Below, piece after piece: positions 13,845 through 14,460 of a stretch of 14,460 nt of DNA; within the stretch, counting starts at the first letter, position 1; every line of letters begins with the position of its first letter. The stretch is taken from positions 1 through 14,460 of the forward strand of contig JAYTXC010000266.1 in the NCBI GenBank assembly GCA_043743145.1. Reading direction: 5' to 3'. The DNA comes from JANYGA01 sp043743145 (GTDB lineage Bacteria; Vulcanimicrobiota; Vulcanimicrobiia; Vulcanimicrobiales; Vulcanimicrobiaceae). The notes beneath the pieces are model-generated. The model saw only the letters and a program-made list of their open reading frames with translations, did no database searches and had not been told where the DNA came from. A program made the translations under genes and the position numbers.

Positions 13845-14460
13845 GCGAGGAGACCGCCTGCGGTCGCGACGGCAGCCGCACGCGAATCGACACCGAGCTT
13901 GCGCAGAATGCGAGCGACGTGGCCGCCGACGGTAAAGACGCTGAGCCCGAGTTCGTGCGCGATCGCTTTATTGCTTCGTCCGCGGCCGATGAGTGTGAGG
14001 ATCTCGATCTCGCGCGCCGTAAGCGCGCGCGTCTGAGCGGTCGATCTCGCTCGCGTAACATCGGCAAATTTCGCGAGGAGCGCGGCGCTTGGCGAGAGGC
14101 GCAACTCGTTCCGTAAGCGCGTCTTGTACGCGACGAAAATAGCGCGCGTGCGATCGTGGTCGTCGTTTGCTGTCGCGATATCGAGTGCGACGGCGACGGA
14201 ATCTTCATCGAGCGGATCGACGGCGAGTGCGCGTTCGATCAAGCCGCGCGCCGCGGCGAGTTGCGATGCCGACGCGCGAATCTCGGAGCTCGCGCGTAAT
14301 GCGGAGACGAGCGTCGCACGCCACGTGCGGACGTGGCTTGCGAGCCATGTTGGCGCTCGTTCGTCACTCGGCACGTGTGCGAGTGCGTCGATGACCTGCG
14401 CGTAGAGCGCGCTCGCTTCGGCATCGGCTTTTCGCGCGCGCGCGAAATCGGCGCGTTGGA
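13841..14460 (-). CDS. BTAD plus LuxR-type transcriptional regulator (N-terminus cut by window edge)
   Basis: The frame is open to the window's right edge, so the protein is missing its N-terminus; about 205 residues are visible. GTG 14374 is an internal codon and not the start: residues before it (AEASALYAQVIDALAHVPSD) read as helical, TPR-like coding sequence. The visible part begins with a bacterial transcriptional-activation (BTAD, tetratricopeptide) segment, recognisable by ALAVDPLDEDSVAVALDIA and the ending AYKTRLRNELRLSPSAALL. It is followed by a GerE/LuxR helix-turn-helix, LTAREIEILTLIGRGRSNKA to TVGGHVARILRKLGVDSR. BTAD usually follows an N-terminal OmpR-type HTH in SARP/AfsR regulators, so a C-terminal LuxR HTH is a different arrangement. 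The start of the downstream lipoprotein overlaps its stop, which suggests it regulates or co-expresses the lipoprotein-ABC operon. Confidence 0.85.
   Translation of the reverse strand, partial: QRADFARARKADAEASALYAQVIDALAHVPSDERAPTWLASHVRTWRATLVSALRASSEIRASASQLAAARGLIERALAVDPLDEDSVAVALDIATANDDHDRTRAIFVAYKTRLRNELRLSPSAALLAKFADVTRARSTAQTRALTAREIEILTLIGRGRSNKAIAHELGLSVFTVGGHVARILRKLGVDSRAAAVATAGGLLA

Overview
The window is GC-rich (about 60% or a little more, estimated by eye) and dense with genes on both strands. Most intergenic gaps are only a few bases, and several genes overlap. No rRNA, tRNA, CRISPR array or insertion sequence was seen. Frequent GATC-centred words (CGATCG, GCGATCG), many weak Shine-Dalgarno sites and the gene content suggest a chromosomal segment from an environmental bacterium. 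My best guess is a lineage such as Candidatus Eremiobacterota/Vulcanimicrobiota (WPS-2). That guess rests on general sequence style, not on a marker gene, and an actinobacterium-like or other high-GC phylum is possible.

Layout. (1) 1-1310: a soluble sulfite-oxidase-like molybdopterin oxidoreductase (minus, cut by the left edge) and a complete endonuclease III (nth, plus) diverge with only one base between their start codons. (2) 1351-3915: an 854-residue cytosolic PAS-PAS-PAS-GGDEF-EAL protein whose cyclase signature is degenerate (GGDKF) while the phosphodiesterase residues are nearly complete. (3) 3912-5514: an unknown 171-residue protein (minus) diverges from a VIT1/CCC1-family Fe/Mn transporter (plus). 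A perfect inverted repeat covers both start codons. Converging on the transporter is a 48-residue secreted histidine-rich peptide with an excellent ribosome binding site. (4) 5515-6306: an apparently frameshifted small membrane-protein reading frame, two short palindromes, and an OsmC-type peroxidase (minus). (5) 6381-8004: a two-gene unit of an XpaC-like protein and a tandem-duplicated YbjQ-type domain protein. (6) 8050-9445: scoA-scoB, the two subunits of a 3-oxoacid CoA-transferase. (7) 9449-14460, all minus: an operon running leftward from a BTAD+LuxR-type regulator (cut by the right edge) to a 703-residue lipoprotein, an ABC ATPase and an ABC-2-like permease. Consecutive genes overlap in this operon.

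How they fit together. Most blocks are independent housekeeping or stress functions: DNA base-excision repair, organic peroxide reduction, metal transport, ketoacid/CoA metabolism and c-di-GMP turnover. The one strongly integrated unit is the right-hand operon. Its overlapping start and stop codons imply co-translation of a regulator, a cell-surface lipoprotein and an ABC exporter, probably one export or envelope function. Points most worth a second look are the missing conventional start of the ABC ATPase, the start-codon inverted repeat at 4425-4530, the histidine-rich mini-protein beside the metal transporter, the GGDKF protein, and an excess of the octamer GCGATCGC similar to cyanobacterial HIP1.
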